Of a stretch of DNA of 64,000 bases, positions 17,246 to 25,804 are shown piece by piece; the first letter of the stretch is position 1; every line of letters starts with the position of its first letter. The notes below the pieces were generated by a model. It searched no databases and had not been told where the DNA came from. It saw only the letters and a program-made list of their open reading frames with translations. The position numbers and the translations under genes were made by a program. The stretch is from contig CBDDHT010000004.1 in the NCBI GenBank assembly GCA_965228615.1, positions 2,666,001-2,730,000 on the forward strand. Reading direction: 5' to 3'. Source of the stretch: CBDDHT01 sp965228615 (GTDB lineage Bacteria; Pseudomonadota; Alphaproteobacteria; Rhizobiales; Methyloligellaceae).

Positions 17246-17265
17246 AACGCAGGGCTTCCCCACAT

Positions 17266-17781
17266 ATGAGCACGAACTATGAGGAATACTATAAGGAATC
17301 CCGGAACGCACTTGGCGAACCGACGAAGGTGTTTGTTGAATTCTTCCAGTCCCTCGGCAATCCGAAGCTATCGGTTCTTGATGTCGGATGCGGTCAGGGC
17401 CGTGACGCGCTTTTCATAGCCCGGCTGGGTCATGTCGTTACAGCCGTTGATCTTTCACCGACCGGGATCAAGCATCTGATGGAGGATGCCGAGACAGAAG
17501 CGTTGCCTATTGAGGGGATCGTCGCGGATATCCGTGAATTTGCACCGATCAAAATCTATGACGTTATTCTAATCGACAGGACACTGCATATGCTGGCGCC
17601 AGATGACCGAACGACGGTTCTTCGCGGATTGGCTGCGCATGTTGCAAATGACGGGTTTGTTCTGATCGCCGATGAAGCATCGAATATCCCGGAATTTGAG
17701 AGAATCTTTGACAACAGCGATATGTCCTGGTCGCCAGTGCTCAAGAGACGTGGCTATCTCTTCGTTCGAAAAGACAAATGA
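17266..17781 (+). CDS. Class I SAM-dependent methyltransferase
   Basis: 171 aa from the ATG at 17266; the frame is open upstream but there it only shadows the permease gene. Motif I is clear: VLDVGCGQGRDALFIARLG, followed by VTAVDLSPTGIKHL (acidic residue binding ribose) and YDVILIDRTLHML. The size and motifs resemble TehB/thiopurine-methyltransferase-like small-molecule methyltransferases. The substrate is unknown. It is the last gene of the AOR operon and converges on rimo. Confidence 0.82.
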   Translation: MSTNYEEYYKESRNALGEPTKVFVEFFQSLGNPKLSVLDVGCGQGRDALFIARLGHVVTAVDLSPTGIKHLMEDAETEALPIEGIVADIREFAPIKIYDVILIDRTLHMLAPDDRTTVLRGLAAHVANDGFVLIADEASNIPEFERIFDNSDMSWSPVLKRRGYLFVRKDK

Positions 17782-17825
17782 TCATATCGGCGCACCGTCA
17801 CGACTGATCAGAGGCCAAAAGTCTC

Positions 17826-19151
17826 TTATTGCCGAGGTGCAAGTTCGCCCCAGAGGTCATACTCGTCGGCATGCTTGATCGTCACGGTTGCCATATCGCC
17901 CGGCGCCAACTCCGTCTCGCCATTCAGGAAAACGCAACCGTCGATCTCCGGTGCGTCCCAGGCCGAACGGGCAATAGCACCCTCCTCGTCGACCTCGTCT
18001 ACCAGAACCTCGATGGTCTTGCCCACACGCTCGGCGAGCACGCTGCGACTAACCTCCTTCTGATGCTCCATCAAGCGGGCAAATCGTTCGTCCTTCACCT
18101 CCTGAGGCACCAGACCGGGCAGGTCGTTTGCCTTGGCTCCATCGACGTCCTCATATTTGAAACAGCCGACACGGGTGATCCGGGCCTCCGTCAGCCACTC
18201 AAGTAGGAATGAAAAATCTTCTTCCGTCTCCCCCGGAAACCCGACAATAAAAGTCGAGCGGATTGCAAGTTCGGGACAGGTCTGACGCCAGCTCTGTATG
18301 CGGCCGAGGGTCTTTTCCTGTGCCGCTGGTCGGCGCATGGCTTTGAGGACGTTCGGACTTGCATGCTGAAACGGGATATCGAGATACGGCAGAATGCGCC
18401 CATCCGCCATCAGCGGTAATACGCCGTCCACATGCGGATACGGATAGACATAATGCAGGCGGACCCAGACGCCGAGACTGCCAAGAGCTTCCGCCAGCGG
18501 CACAAACCGGGCGGCGAGCGGTGCACCTGCCCATTCGCTGGTTTCGTATTTGAGGTCGACGCCATAGGCACTGGTGTCCTGACTGATGACGAGCAGCTCG
18601 CCGACGCCTGCTTCCACCAAGCGCTCAGCCTCACGCATCACATCGGCCGCAGGGCGACTGACGAGCCGGCCGCGCAGATCCGGAATGATGCAGAAGGAGC
18701 AGGAATTGTTGCATCCTTCGGATATCTTCAAATAGGCATAGTGGCGCGGTGTCAGCCGAATGCCTTCTGCCGGAACGAGGTCGACAAAGGGATCGTGCCG
18801 CGGCGGCAGAACATTGTGGATCTCGGAGACCACCGCCTCATATTGCTGCGGTCCGGTGACAGCAAGCACATCTGGATGCGCAGTGCGGATTGCATCGACA
18901 TCGTTGCCGAGGCATCCGGTGACAATGACGCGCCCATTTTCCGTCATCGCCTCTCCGATCGCAGCGAGCGACTCATCTCGTGCGGAATTCAGAAAACCGC
19001 ACGTGTTCACGACGACGACATCTGCATCCTCATATTGAGGCGCGATCTCGTAACCTTCAGCGCGTAGCCGCGTGATGATGCGTTCGGAATCGACCAGCGC
19101 CTTCGGACAACCGAGGGAGACGAACCCGACTTTATTGGGAGACTGGGACAT
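17826..19151 (-). CDS. rimO: Ribosomal protein S12 methylthiotransferase RimO
   Basis: 441 aa, normal length. The N-terminal UPF0004 domain begins VGFVSLGCPKALVDSE. The radical-SAM cluster motif is EGCNNSCSFCIIPDLRGRLVSR (CxxxCxxC), and a C-terminal TRAM domain ends the protein. RimO adds a methylthio group to Asp89 of ribosomal protein S12, using two [4Fe-4S] clusters. The SLGCPKALVDSE and SFCIIPDLRG wording separates it from the tRNA enzyme MiaB. It is a single gene, convergent with the AOR operon. Confidence 0.96.
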   Translation of the reverse strand: MSQSPNKVGFVSLGCPKALVDSERIITRLRAEGYEIAPQYEDADVVVVNTCGFLNSARDESLAAIGEAMTENGRVIVTGCLGNDVDAIRTAHPDVLAVTGPQQYEAVVSEIHNVLPPRHDPFVDLVPAEGIRLTPRHYAYLKISEGCNNSCSFCIIPDLRGRLVSRPAADVMREAERLVEAGVGELLVISQDTSAYGVDLKYETSEWAGAPLAARFVPLAEALGSLGVWVRLHYVYPYPHVDGVLPLMADGRILPYLDIPFQHASPNVLKAMRRPAAQEKTLGRIQSWRQTCPELAIRSTFIVGFPGETEEDFSFLLEWLTEARITRVGCFKYEDVDGAKANDLPGLVPQEVKDERFARLMEHQKEVSRSVLAERVGKTIEVLVDEVDEEGAIARSAWDAPEIDGCVFLNGETELAPGDMATVTIKHADEYDLWGELAPRQ

Positions 19152-19244
19152 GGGCGGCTTTTAGCACGGTGTTTTCACAGGGGACAGCAGCAGAATTTGA
19201 CCACTTTCATTCGTGGCCTGGTGCGGCCCTAGGAACAAACACAT

Positions 19245-19360
19245 CGTCATTGCCGGACTTGATCCGGCAATCCATGCTGTCGTCCGGAATTCAAGAACAT
19301 GCGCTACCACCACTTCGCCGCTCTAATGCATGGATACCCGGGTCAAGCCCGGGTACGACG
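19245..19360. repeat. Pair of inverted intergenic palindromic repeats
   Basis: Two hairpins in opposite orientation lie in the rimO upstream region. The first is ATTGCCGGA-cttga-TCCGGCAAT, flanked by CGTC and CCATG (19245-19276). The second is TACCCGGG-tcaag-CCCGGGTA, flanked by CATGG and ACGACG (19329-19360). Such GC-rich palindromic units are widespread in alphaproteobacterial intergenic regions. The pair resembles a miniature mobile or REP-like element. A spurious 86-aa frame crosses it. Confidence 0.75.
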
Positions 19361-19410
19361 AAAAAGGATAGGGTTGAAAAGAGTCTTGAAGCGATCCCGA
19401 ATTACATGCG

Positions 19411-21600
19411 CTACCTATTGAAAAGCTGACGTAACGCGTCTTGTGGCGAGACCTGCTGGGGCTGCCCCTGCTGCGTATCCGCTGGCTGGCCCTCGGCCGG
19501 TTGTTGCTGACCGCCCTGCTGGCCCAGGAAATTCTGCAAGACATTGCCGAAGTTTTTGTTTTTCTTCAGTTTTTTCACCGCATCGCCGATCTTGTTGATC
19601 GTCTCAACAGCCTGATCCGGATTCTCCAGCAAGCGTTTCAGATCGGGCGTAACCTTCGGACGGTCCCATGGCCCATGCACACGAAACGGCAGAAGAAGCC
19701 CGCGTTTTCCATCATCCGCTCCCTGGCCCTGCAGGCTTGCAACGATACGTGGCTCGACATTGTAGTCCAAACGCTCCCTCGGCAACGATACGGTGCCGGC
19801 GCCGCCCAGACGAACCAATGGACCGATCATTTTGAGGTCGCGATTTGTCGCAACGCCATTCTGCATTGTGAACGTGCCGGTCAGCGAAGAGAAATCCGTT
19901 TTCTCGGACGCAAGGCGCTTCCAGCCACCAAACTGCCCTCGCTTCAATCCGCGCACCATCTTCGGAATGTTGATGCCCTCTATGGCTCCGTCGGCAAACG
20001 CGAGATTGCCGTTGCCCTGAAGCGAGCGCATGAGTTCGCTTTCCGAGCGCCCCGCCCCGGCCAGCGCGATGGCAAGATTGGCTTTGCCCGATAACCAGTC
20101 GAACTTCATGGCATCCCTGAGGATCGGCAACGCTGCCACATTCGACAGATTAAGCCGAATGGCGAGCTGGGGCGCTGCACTCGCGCCATTGAGCTTGAGC
20201 CGCCCCGTTCCGCGTCCCTCATAGAGACGCATATCGTTGAGATCGGCGGTGAGGACTCCACGCTTGAGCGACGCTGTGACGACGCTCTTGCCGACCTTGA
20301 TCTTCTGATAAAGCAATTGCTGAGCCGTCAAATTCACGTCCGCGTCGACCGCAGCCATTCCACCGAAATCGAACGCGGTCTGGCTCCAGCCTCGGACCTC
20401 TTTCGGCGCTCGGCCCTTGTCGCCGGTGTTCAGCTTATCAATGAAATCGGTAAGGGTGTCGCCCTGCTCCGGGCTCGGCTGTTTGCTTTTGATCACCGTC
20501 GTGGTCGTTTTTCGGATACGGCTTGAACGGCGCCTCGCCGCCGAAGGTTTGGCATTCAGGAATGGATTGAGGTCTATCTTGTCGAACGCCATGGCGGCCT
20601 GAATATAGGGTTTCGACCCGGTCAGCGTGACAGAGGCATCGCCCTGGCCCGTCATGCCGTCAAGCGTAAGCCTGGCGTCGGAAAATGTGATCTTCTGCTC
20701 TGTCGCATTGACGTCGCCGGCGATTTTTCCCGCACCGAAACCACCGGATGGCAAATCGCTGCCAAGCCAATAGGCCAGATCGCGAACCGACGAGGCGTTC
20801 GCATCCAGTTTGCCGGCCACCAGCAAGGCATTTCCAATCCGGGCATTGCCGTCGAACGTTCCAGCAACCAGTCCTGACTTGATGGTCATCCTGACCGGCG
20901 TGCTTTCACCCCCCGTCAGTGTCTGTACCGATCCGACGCTGCCGTCGAAATCGATCTTCTCGCCCTGCCAGATCAGATCGCCTTTCGCATCGAGCGGCTC
21001 GCTCAGACGCTCCATGGCGACGGTCACATTGATCGCGCTGATCTGTTCCTGTGCACCGGTAAGCTCATCTGTGAAATTGACAATGCCATCTTCGATCCGC
21101 ACATCGCCAAGGCGGATATCGCGGACAAGCGAGGTTCCGCCTGCCGTCTGTGCAAGTACATGGCGAGGTTGACGGAGCGCTGCCGCCCGGTTGGATGCAG
21201 GGATCGCGTCCTGTTTCGAGAACTCCCAGTTCTTCCGGCCTGTCTGGTCAACCCGAAGATCGAAGACGGGACGCTCAAGGACAAAGCGCTGAACCTCAAC
21301 ATCCCCCGTAATCAACGGGGTGAGTTTGAGGCCGAGTTCCAATGCCGCCATCCGCACGACCGGTCCGCCTTCGATACCGGGAGGATTGGAAAGCGCCACA
21401 TCGCCCAGTCTCACGCCGATATTCGGATAGAATGAAAAGGATGTTTCACCGCCAACCGTCAGTTCGCGCCCGGTTTCCTGCTTGATCACCGCGGTGATCT
21501 GGTCGCGTACGGTCTCCGTCGGTACCAACCAGGTAATCGCGCCGAAAGCGAAAACTACGAAGATAATCAGCGAGAAAAAAATCTTGAAGAGAAAGCGCAT
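19411..21600 (-). CDS. AsmA family protein
   Basis: 729 aa from the ATG at 21600 (MRFLFKIFFSLIIF); the frame extends 18 codons upstream. There is a single N-terminal membrane anchor, then the AsmA N-domain (GRELTVGGETSFSFYPNIGVRLGDVALSNP). A large beta-rich body follows, then the C-terminal AsmA/DUF3971-type region with NGNLAFADGAIEGINIPKM and LDYNVEPRIV. The tail is Gln-rich (QQGGQQQPAEGQP). AsmA-like proteins lie in the inner membrane or periplasm and are linked to phospholipid transport and outer-membrane homeostasis. A basic/Lys-rich insert lies mid-protein. Confidence 0.88.
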   Translation of the reverse strand: MRFLFKIFFSLIIFVVFAFGAITWLVPTETVRDQITAVIKQETGRELTVGGETSFSFYPNIGVRLGDVALSNPPGIEGGPVVRMAALELGLKLTPLITGDVEVQRFVLERPVFDLRVDQTGRKNWEFSKQDAIPASNRAAALRQPRHVLAQTAGGTSLVRDIRLGDVRIEDGIVNFTDELTGAQEQISAINVTVAMERLSEPLDAKGDLIWQGEKIDFDGSVGSVQTLTGGESTPVRMTIKSGLVAGTFDGNARIGNALLVAGKLDANASSVRDLAYWLGSDLPSGGFGAGKIAGDVNATEQKITFSDARLTLDGMTGQGDASVTLTGSKPYIQAAMAFDKIDLNPFLNAKPSAARRRSSRIRKTTTTVIKSKQPSPEQGDTLTDFIDKLNTGDKGRAPKEVRGWSQTAFDFGGMAAVDADVNLTAQQLLYQKIKVGKSVVTASLKRGVLTADLNDMRLYEGRGTGRLKLNGASAAPQLAIRLNLSNVAALPILRDAMKFDWLSGKANLAIALAGAGRSESELMRSLQGNGNLAFADGAIEGINIPKMVRGLKRGQFGGWKRLASEKTDFSSLTGTFTMQNGVATNRDLKMIGPLVRLGGAGTVSLPRERLDYNVEPRIVASLQGQGADDGKRGLLLPFRVHGPWDRPKVTPDLKRLLENPDQAVETINKIGDAVKKLKKNKNFGNVLQNFLGQQGGQQQPAEGQPADTQQGQPQQVSPQDALRQLFNR

Positions 21601-21891
21601 GATAAGAGCGAGCCGTATGTTGGGGGCTGCGCGCCGCCTATGCAGCGCGGTCATTGCGGTGCCATTGCCGAATCACCGCAGAATTTGTTCGTACCATGGC
21701 AGTTAATACGGTCATAATTGGGTCGGTTCAACGTCGCGTGGCTAAGTCCTTATAAATTAATGGGATTGGGGATTGCGGAGAGATGAGCGGCACAGGTTTC
21801 TTGCACAGATACTCATGATCGATTGCACCTGCGCGCCGCGCCCGCCGCTGACACATCGTCAACGGCGGGTATCGCAACAGTTCCGAATTGA
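21601..21891. other. Intergenic region upstream of the asmA-like gene
   Basis: 291 bp with no supported gene. It should contain the asmA-like gene's promoter, and its left end holds the strong hairpin listed separately. The stretch TCCTTATAAATTAATGGG near 21747 is the most AT-rich part. No RNA gene is recognised. Confidence 0.5.
21841..21869 (-). terminator. Strong 12-bp hairpin after the Ala/Glu-rich secreted protein gene
   Basis: CCCGCCGCTGAC and GTCAACGGCGGG pair with one G-T wobble around a 5-base loop, 23 bp past the stop at 21892. No U tract follows on the minus strand, so it may act as an mRNA 3' end stabiliser or a factor-assisted terminator. Confidence 0.5.
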
Positions 21892-22743
21892 TCAGTAGCG
21901 GTAGGTGCTTCTTCCAGGATAACTGCCCCGGTAGCCATTGTAAGACGGCGTTTGATAGCCGTTGTCGTATCCCTGACGCTGATAAGGGTAGGCATCGCCA
22001 TATTGGTGAGCGTGACAAATCGTTTTCTTCGCACCTTTCACATGAGCGATCCACGCCTCGGAAGGCTCGGCGTCATCGTGATCGATCTCACCGAAATAAC
22101 GAAATGCCTCCAGGGCGTCTTCCGAATACTCACCCCACACACCGTCAATCGTGCCGCCGTAGCAGCCAACGCGCTTGAGCTCGGACTGCAGCGCAAGGAC
22201 GATTTCTTCACGGCTGCGTTTCACAGGCACAGCCACTGTCTCCTTGGCGGCTTTCTCCGTTTCGGCAGCATCGGCTGCGGCAGTCTCATCGGCCTTTTCC
22301 GTCTTTGCTGCAGCGTCTTCGGTCTTCGCTACAACGTCCGGATCAGCTTTGACGTCGTTAGTTGCCGTTTCGGCTTTTGGCTGGTCTTCAGCCACAGCTA
22401 CCTTATCGGCAGACGAATCAGCCTTGTTTTCCGATTTCGCCGCGTTCTCCGGTACAGCAACGGTCTTGGCCTCCTCGGTGCTCGGACCCTTCGTTTCAAT
22501 CTCTGCAGCGGTCACAGGCTTGGATTTGTCGTCTTCGGCCGCTTTGGGCTCGATAACGATTTGACGGACGGACTGTGTTGAATCGCCGGTGGAAGTCTTT
22601 GTCGGTTCTTCCTGTGCCTTCGGCTCCGCCACGGACTGCGTGACTGGCGCCTCCTGGGCCAAAACGACATTTGCCGAGACAAGTGACGTCGCAAGGGCTG
22701 CGGCGCTGACGGCCCCGGCCATTAAAAGTGCATTACGCTTCAT
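21892..22743 (-). CDS. Secreted Ala/Glu/Lys-rich protein with peptidoglycan-binding-like module
   Basis: 283 aa. A signal peptide ends near ANVVLAQEA (residue about 30). Residues about 35-180 are a low-complexity acidic stretch rich in Ala, Glu, Lys, Asp and Thr, probably disordered. Residues about 185-235 hold LALQSELKRVGCYGGTIDGVWG followed by EDALEAFRYFG, which resembles the peptidoglycan-binding repeat seen in other alphaproteobacterial secreted proteins. The tail is rich in Tyr, Gly and Ser. AGGAAG precedes the ATG. It is probably a periplasmic, cell-wall-associated protein; no enzymatic function is visible. Confidence 0.7.
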   Translation of the reverse strand: MKRNALLMAGAVSAAALATSLVSANVVLAQEAPVTQSVAEPKAQEEPTKTSTGDSTQSVRQIVIEPKAAEDDKSKPVTAAEIETKGPSTEEAKTVAVPENAAKSENKADSSADKVAVAEDQPKAETATNDVKADPDVVAKTEDAAAKTEKADETAAADAAETEKAAKETVAVPVKRSREEIVLALQSELKRVGCYGGTIDGVWGEYSEDALEAFRYFGEIDHDDAEPSEAWIAHVKGAKKTICHAHQYGDAYPYQRQGYDNGYQTPSYNGYRGSYPGRSTYRY

Positions 22744-22817
22744 GGCTTCTTCCTTTTCATAAAAGAAGCCCCCGGATGCGCGGATGTCCGATACTCACAT
22801 AAGTGTCAAATCGAGCC

Positions 22818-22861
22818 TGACAAGAGTCGGCTCGCGTCGAATGCGAACCGACTCTTTGTCA
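22818..22861 (-). terminator. Hairpin terminator after the GST gene
   Basis: TGACAAGAGTCGG pairs with CCGACTCTTTGTCA over about 13 bp with a single bulge, and the loop has an extra CGC/GCG pair. It lies 50 bp past the GST stop at 22911. It could work in either direction. Confidence 0.65.
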
Positions 22862-22910
22862 AAAGGAACGTATCCCGCGCAAATCCGGGACATGCCGACC
22901 GGATATCCAA

Positions 22911-23534
22911 TCAAACGCCAGCGTCTTTGATGAATTCACAAAATGGCGCCCGCTCCGAGAGGCGTCCATAGTAGGTCTCAAGTGCGGGTAGGCTCGTTCG
23001 CTCGATATCGAGCGCGAACCAGCGATGGACATACATTCCAATGGCACAATCGGCGACCGTAATCTCCGAGCCGGCGACATAGGCGCCCGTATTGCCGACC
23101 TGGTTCGCCAAAATAGTCATCGCCTGCGTCGACGTGGCATGGCCCTGGGCAATTCTCTCCGGATCGTTCATCGGTGGCAGACCGAGATGCCCGCCAAGAA
23201 AGAGCGGCGCCATGCCTGGTGCAATCGTCGTAAGCTGCCAGTCCATCCACTGCTCCGTAATGGCACGCAGATCCGGATCCTGCGGCAACCAGCTCGCGGG
23301 CGCATATTTGGTCGCAAGATACCGAAGTATGGCATTCGACTCCCAGATAACCGTCTCTCCATCGACAAGGGTCGGAACCAGTCCATTTGGATTGAGTGCC
23401 AGATAGTCGGGCGAGTCCGTGGCCGTATAGCCGCGGCCATAATCGAGCCGCTCGTAGGAAAGACCAGTTTCCCCCGCAAACCAGAGCACTTTGCGAACAT
23501 TCGACGAATTGGCGCGGCCATAGATGGTGAGCAT
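22911..23534 (-). CDS. Glutathione S-transferase family protein
   Basis: 207 aa. The N-terminal thioredoxin-like domain begins MLTIYGRANSSNVRKVLWFA, with Ser/Asn at the GSH-activating position. VPTLVDGETVIWESNAILRYLA is the cis-Pro and Glu-Ser GSH-binding segment. The C-terminal all-helical domain contains GSEITVADCAIG. Such GSTs conjugate or isomerise electrophiles in the cytoplasm. It is divergent from a quinone oxidoreductase, with a long palindrome only 34 bp upstream of the GST start; joint induction by electrophiles or quinones is plausible. Confidence 0.9.
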   Translation of the reverse strand: MLTIYGRANSSNVRKVLWFAGETGLSYERLDYGRGYTATDSPDYLALNPNGLVPTLVDGETVIWESNAILRYLATKYAPASWLPQDPDLRAITEQWMDWQLTTIAPGMAPLFLGGHLGLPPMNDPERIAQGHATSTQAMTILANQVGNTGAYVAGSEITVADCAIGMYVHRWFALDIERTSLPALETYYGRLSERAPFCEFIKDAGV

Positions 23535-23567
23535 TTGAGATCCTTTGAACGGAAGTGAGCATCAGGT

Positions 23568-23610
23568 TGATATCATTTTTTGGGACATGATGTCCCGAAA
23601 AATGATATCA
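23568..23610. promoter_or_regulatory. 43-bp near-perfect palindrome, probable operator
   Basis: Arms of 21 bp pair at 20 positions around a single central G (23589). The left arm reads TGATATCATTTTT then TGGGACAT, and the right arm is its complement with one T-to-C change. The outer TGATATCA is itself palindromic. Lying between the divergent GST and quinone oxidoreductase genes, it is best read as a binding site for a dimeric or tetrameric regulator. No regulator gene is adjacent. Confidence 0.75.
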
Positions 23611-23700
23611 TTTGTTGAACCGAAATCGTAGACTACACACATCAGACCATGTCAACGACCGGTGCTTCGTACTGCCCGGCCCAATGAAGTGAGGTTCACC

Positions 23701-24699
23701 ATGAGAGCGGTTGGCGTGAACAGGTTCGGCGGTTCGGACGCACTCGAGGTCTTGGACGTTCCGAGCCCGAAGCCTGGCGAAGGCGAAGCATTGGTTGCCC
23801 TGGACTATACGGGCATCAATTTCATTGACGTCTATATGCGTTCTGGCATCTACGCCAAATCAGACACCTACAAAACACCGCTCCCTATGGTCATCGGCAT
23901 GGAAGGCGTTGGACAAGTCATCGAACTGGGACCAGGCGCAGACGATGTCGCTGTCGGTGACCGCGTTGGATACTGCATCAATCGCGGCAGCTATGCCGAT
24001 CTGGCCGCGGTCCCTACGCGCAAGCTTGTCCCGATTCCCGATGACATCCCACTCGATATTGCGACCGCCCTACAGCTGCAGGGCTGCACGGCGCATTATC
24101 TGACTCATTCCGCCTTCGCACTCAAAGACGGTGATATCTGCCTTGCACACGCCGGTGCTGGCGGCGTCGGTCAACTCTTGACGCAACTTGCAAAGGCCCG
24201 TGGTGCCGAGGTTATCGTCACCGTCGGATCGCCGGAAAAGGCCGAAATTGCAAAATCACGCGGCGCTGATCATACGATCCTTTATCGCGAGGAGGATTTT
24301 CGCGAACGGGTTATGGATATTACGGATGGTCGCGGCGTTGACGTGGTCTATGACTCCGTCGGCCTCGACACGATTGCCCGCTCCCTGCGGTCCCTCCGGC
24401 GCCGCGGGACATGTGTCCATTTCGGTACGAGTTCGGGCGTCGTCGAGGCCATTGCGCCGCTCGAATTGGCCGAAGCCGGATCCGTCTTTTTCACACGCCC
24501 TCATCTCGCAGACTATATGGCCACGTCAGACGAGGTTCGCGGCCGCGCGGCCGACCTCTTCCAGTTGTACCGGGAAGGCAAACTGGATGTGGCGATCGAC
24601 CGCATCATGGCGCTTGAAGATGCCCCGTCCGCACACGACATTATTGAGGGGCGCGGCACGACCGGAAAACTCCTGCTGCGCGTTTCAGCGAGCGGCTGA
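23701..24699 (+). CDS. NADPH:quinone oxidoreductase / zinc-independent MDR family protein
   Basis: 332 aa from ATG 23701, preceded by GTGAGG; the frame is open 13 codons upstream. The medium-chain dehydrogenase fold shows DYTGINFIDVYMRSGIY and PMVIGMEGVGQVIELG. The NADPH motif is HAGAGGVGQLLTQLAKARGAEVI. The structural and catalytic zinc Cys are absent, as in quinone oxidoreductase (QorA-like) proteins. These reduce quinones or enones with NADPH in the cytoplasm. Its promoter shares the palindrome with the GST gene. Confidence 0.9.
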   Translation: MRAVGVNRFGGSDALEVLDVPSPKPGEGEALVALDYTGINFIDVYMRSGIYAKSDTYKTPLPMVIGMEGVGQVIELGPGADDVAVGDRVGYCINRGSYADLAAVPTRKLVPIPDDIPLDIATALQLQGCTAHYLTHSAFALKDGDICLAHAGAGGVGQLLTQLAKARGAEVIVTVGSPEKAEIAKSRGADHTILYREEDFRERVMDITDGRGVDVVYDSVGLDTIARSLRSLRRRGTCVHFGTSSGVVEAIAPLELAEAGSVFFTRPHLADYMATSDEVRGRAADLFQLYREGKLDVAIDRIMALEDAPSAHDIIEGRGTTGKLLLRVSASG

Positions 24700-24835
24700 G
24701 TATTGGTCCACACGGTCGGGCATGGTATTCCGTGAGCCGAGGGTCGTTTTTTTTCATCGAGCAAACTACATGCCTCGGACGTCGCGACATGCCGCTGCAT
24801 GTTAGGGCGTGGACTCGAAACGGTACGGATCGAAC

Positions 24836-25780
24836 ATGAACTATTTCCGCACAGCCATATTGCTGGCCGTCATGACGGCGATCTTCATGGGTATCGGCTT
24901 CATGATCGGCGGTGAGTCCGGCATGCTGATCGCCTTCTGCGTGGCGCTTGCCATGAATATTTTCAGCTGGTGGAATTCGGACAAGATGGTCCTGCGCATG
25001 CACGGTGCGCAGGAGGTCGACGCCAATACGGCACCGGAATATTACGACATTGTCCGCCAACTCTCGGAAAACGCCGATTTGCCCATGCCGCGGGTCTACA
25101 TCATGGAAAATCCGCAGCCCAACGCCTTTGCAACAGGACGCAATCCCGAGAATTCCGCCGTCGCGGCCACGACCGGCCTTCTCGAAATGCTGACAATGGA
25201 AGAAGTCGCCGGCGTAATGGCGCATGAGCTTGCGCATATCAAGAATCGCGACACGCTGATCATGACGGTTACGGCAACGATCGCAGGCGCGATTTCGATG
25301 CTGGCAAATTTTGGAATGTTCTTTGGAAGCAGAAACAACCAGAACAATCCGTTCGGTATGATCGGTACCATCGCCATGATGATTCTGGCGCCGATGGCTG
25401 CCGGGCTTGTGCAAATGGCCATCAGCCGCAGCCGGGAGTATCAGGCCGACAGCCTGGGCGCGCAGATTTGTCAGCGACCATTGTGGCTAGCCTCGGCTCT
25501 GCAAAAGATCGCCGGCAACGCCGAGCAGATCGAAAATGTGGCGGCCGAACGCAATCCTGCGACCGCGCACATGTTCATCATCAACCCGCTGTCCGGGGCC
25601 CGCATGGACAATCTGTTCTCCACTCATCCCAATACGGACAACCGGGTCGAGCAACTCGTCGAGCTCGCCCATCTGTGGGGGCAGGTCGACCACGGCCCGG
25701 ACCAGTCGTCCGACCATTCCCGGTACCATCACGAAAGCCGTTGGGAAGACCCGTCGGACCGCAGCGGTCCATGGGGCTGA
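24836..25780 (+). CDS. htpX: Membrane zinc metalloprotease HtpX
   Basis: 314 aa from ATG 24836 (MNYFRTAILLAVMT); the frame extends nine codons further but without reason. Two N-terminal transmembrane segments are followed by MPRVYIMENPQPNAFATGR and the zinc motif HELAHIKNRD (HExxH). Two more hydrophobic segments follow, then SRSREYQADSLGA with the third ligand Glu. HtpX degrades misfolded inner-membrane proteins. The C-terminus is extended by a His/Asp/Ser-rich tail. Confidence 0.95.
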   Translation: MNYFRTAILLAVMTAIFMGIGFMIGGESGMLIAFCVALAMNIFSWWNSDKMVLRMHGAQEVDANTAPEYYDIVRQLSENADLPMPRVYIMENPQPNAFATGRNPENSAVAATTGLLEMLTMEEVAGVMAHELAHIKNRDTLIMTVTATIAGAISMLANFGMFFGSRNNQNNPFGMIGTIAMMILAPMAAGLVQMAISRSREYQADSLGAQICQRPLWLASALQKIAGNAEQIENVAAERNPATAHMFIINPLSGARMDNLFSTHPNTDNRVEQLVELAHLWGQVDHGPDQSSDHSRYHHESRWEDPSDRSGPWG

Positions 25781-25804
25781 TTCTGCGAGCTAACCCAGGC
25801 CATC

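Noticed and set aside
16723..17265. N-terminal extension of the methyltransferase frame
   Set aside because: The extra 181 residues are out-of-frame translation of the TSUP permease gene; the real start is ATG 17266.
19169..19429. 86-aa frame across the rimO upstream repeats
   Set aside because: Its sequence is dictated by the palindromic repeats; frames of this sort are common false predictions in alphaproteobacterial intergenic repeats.
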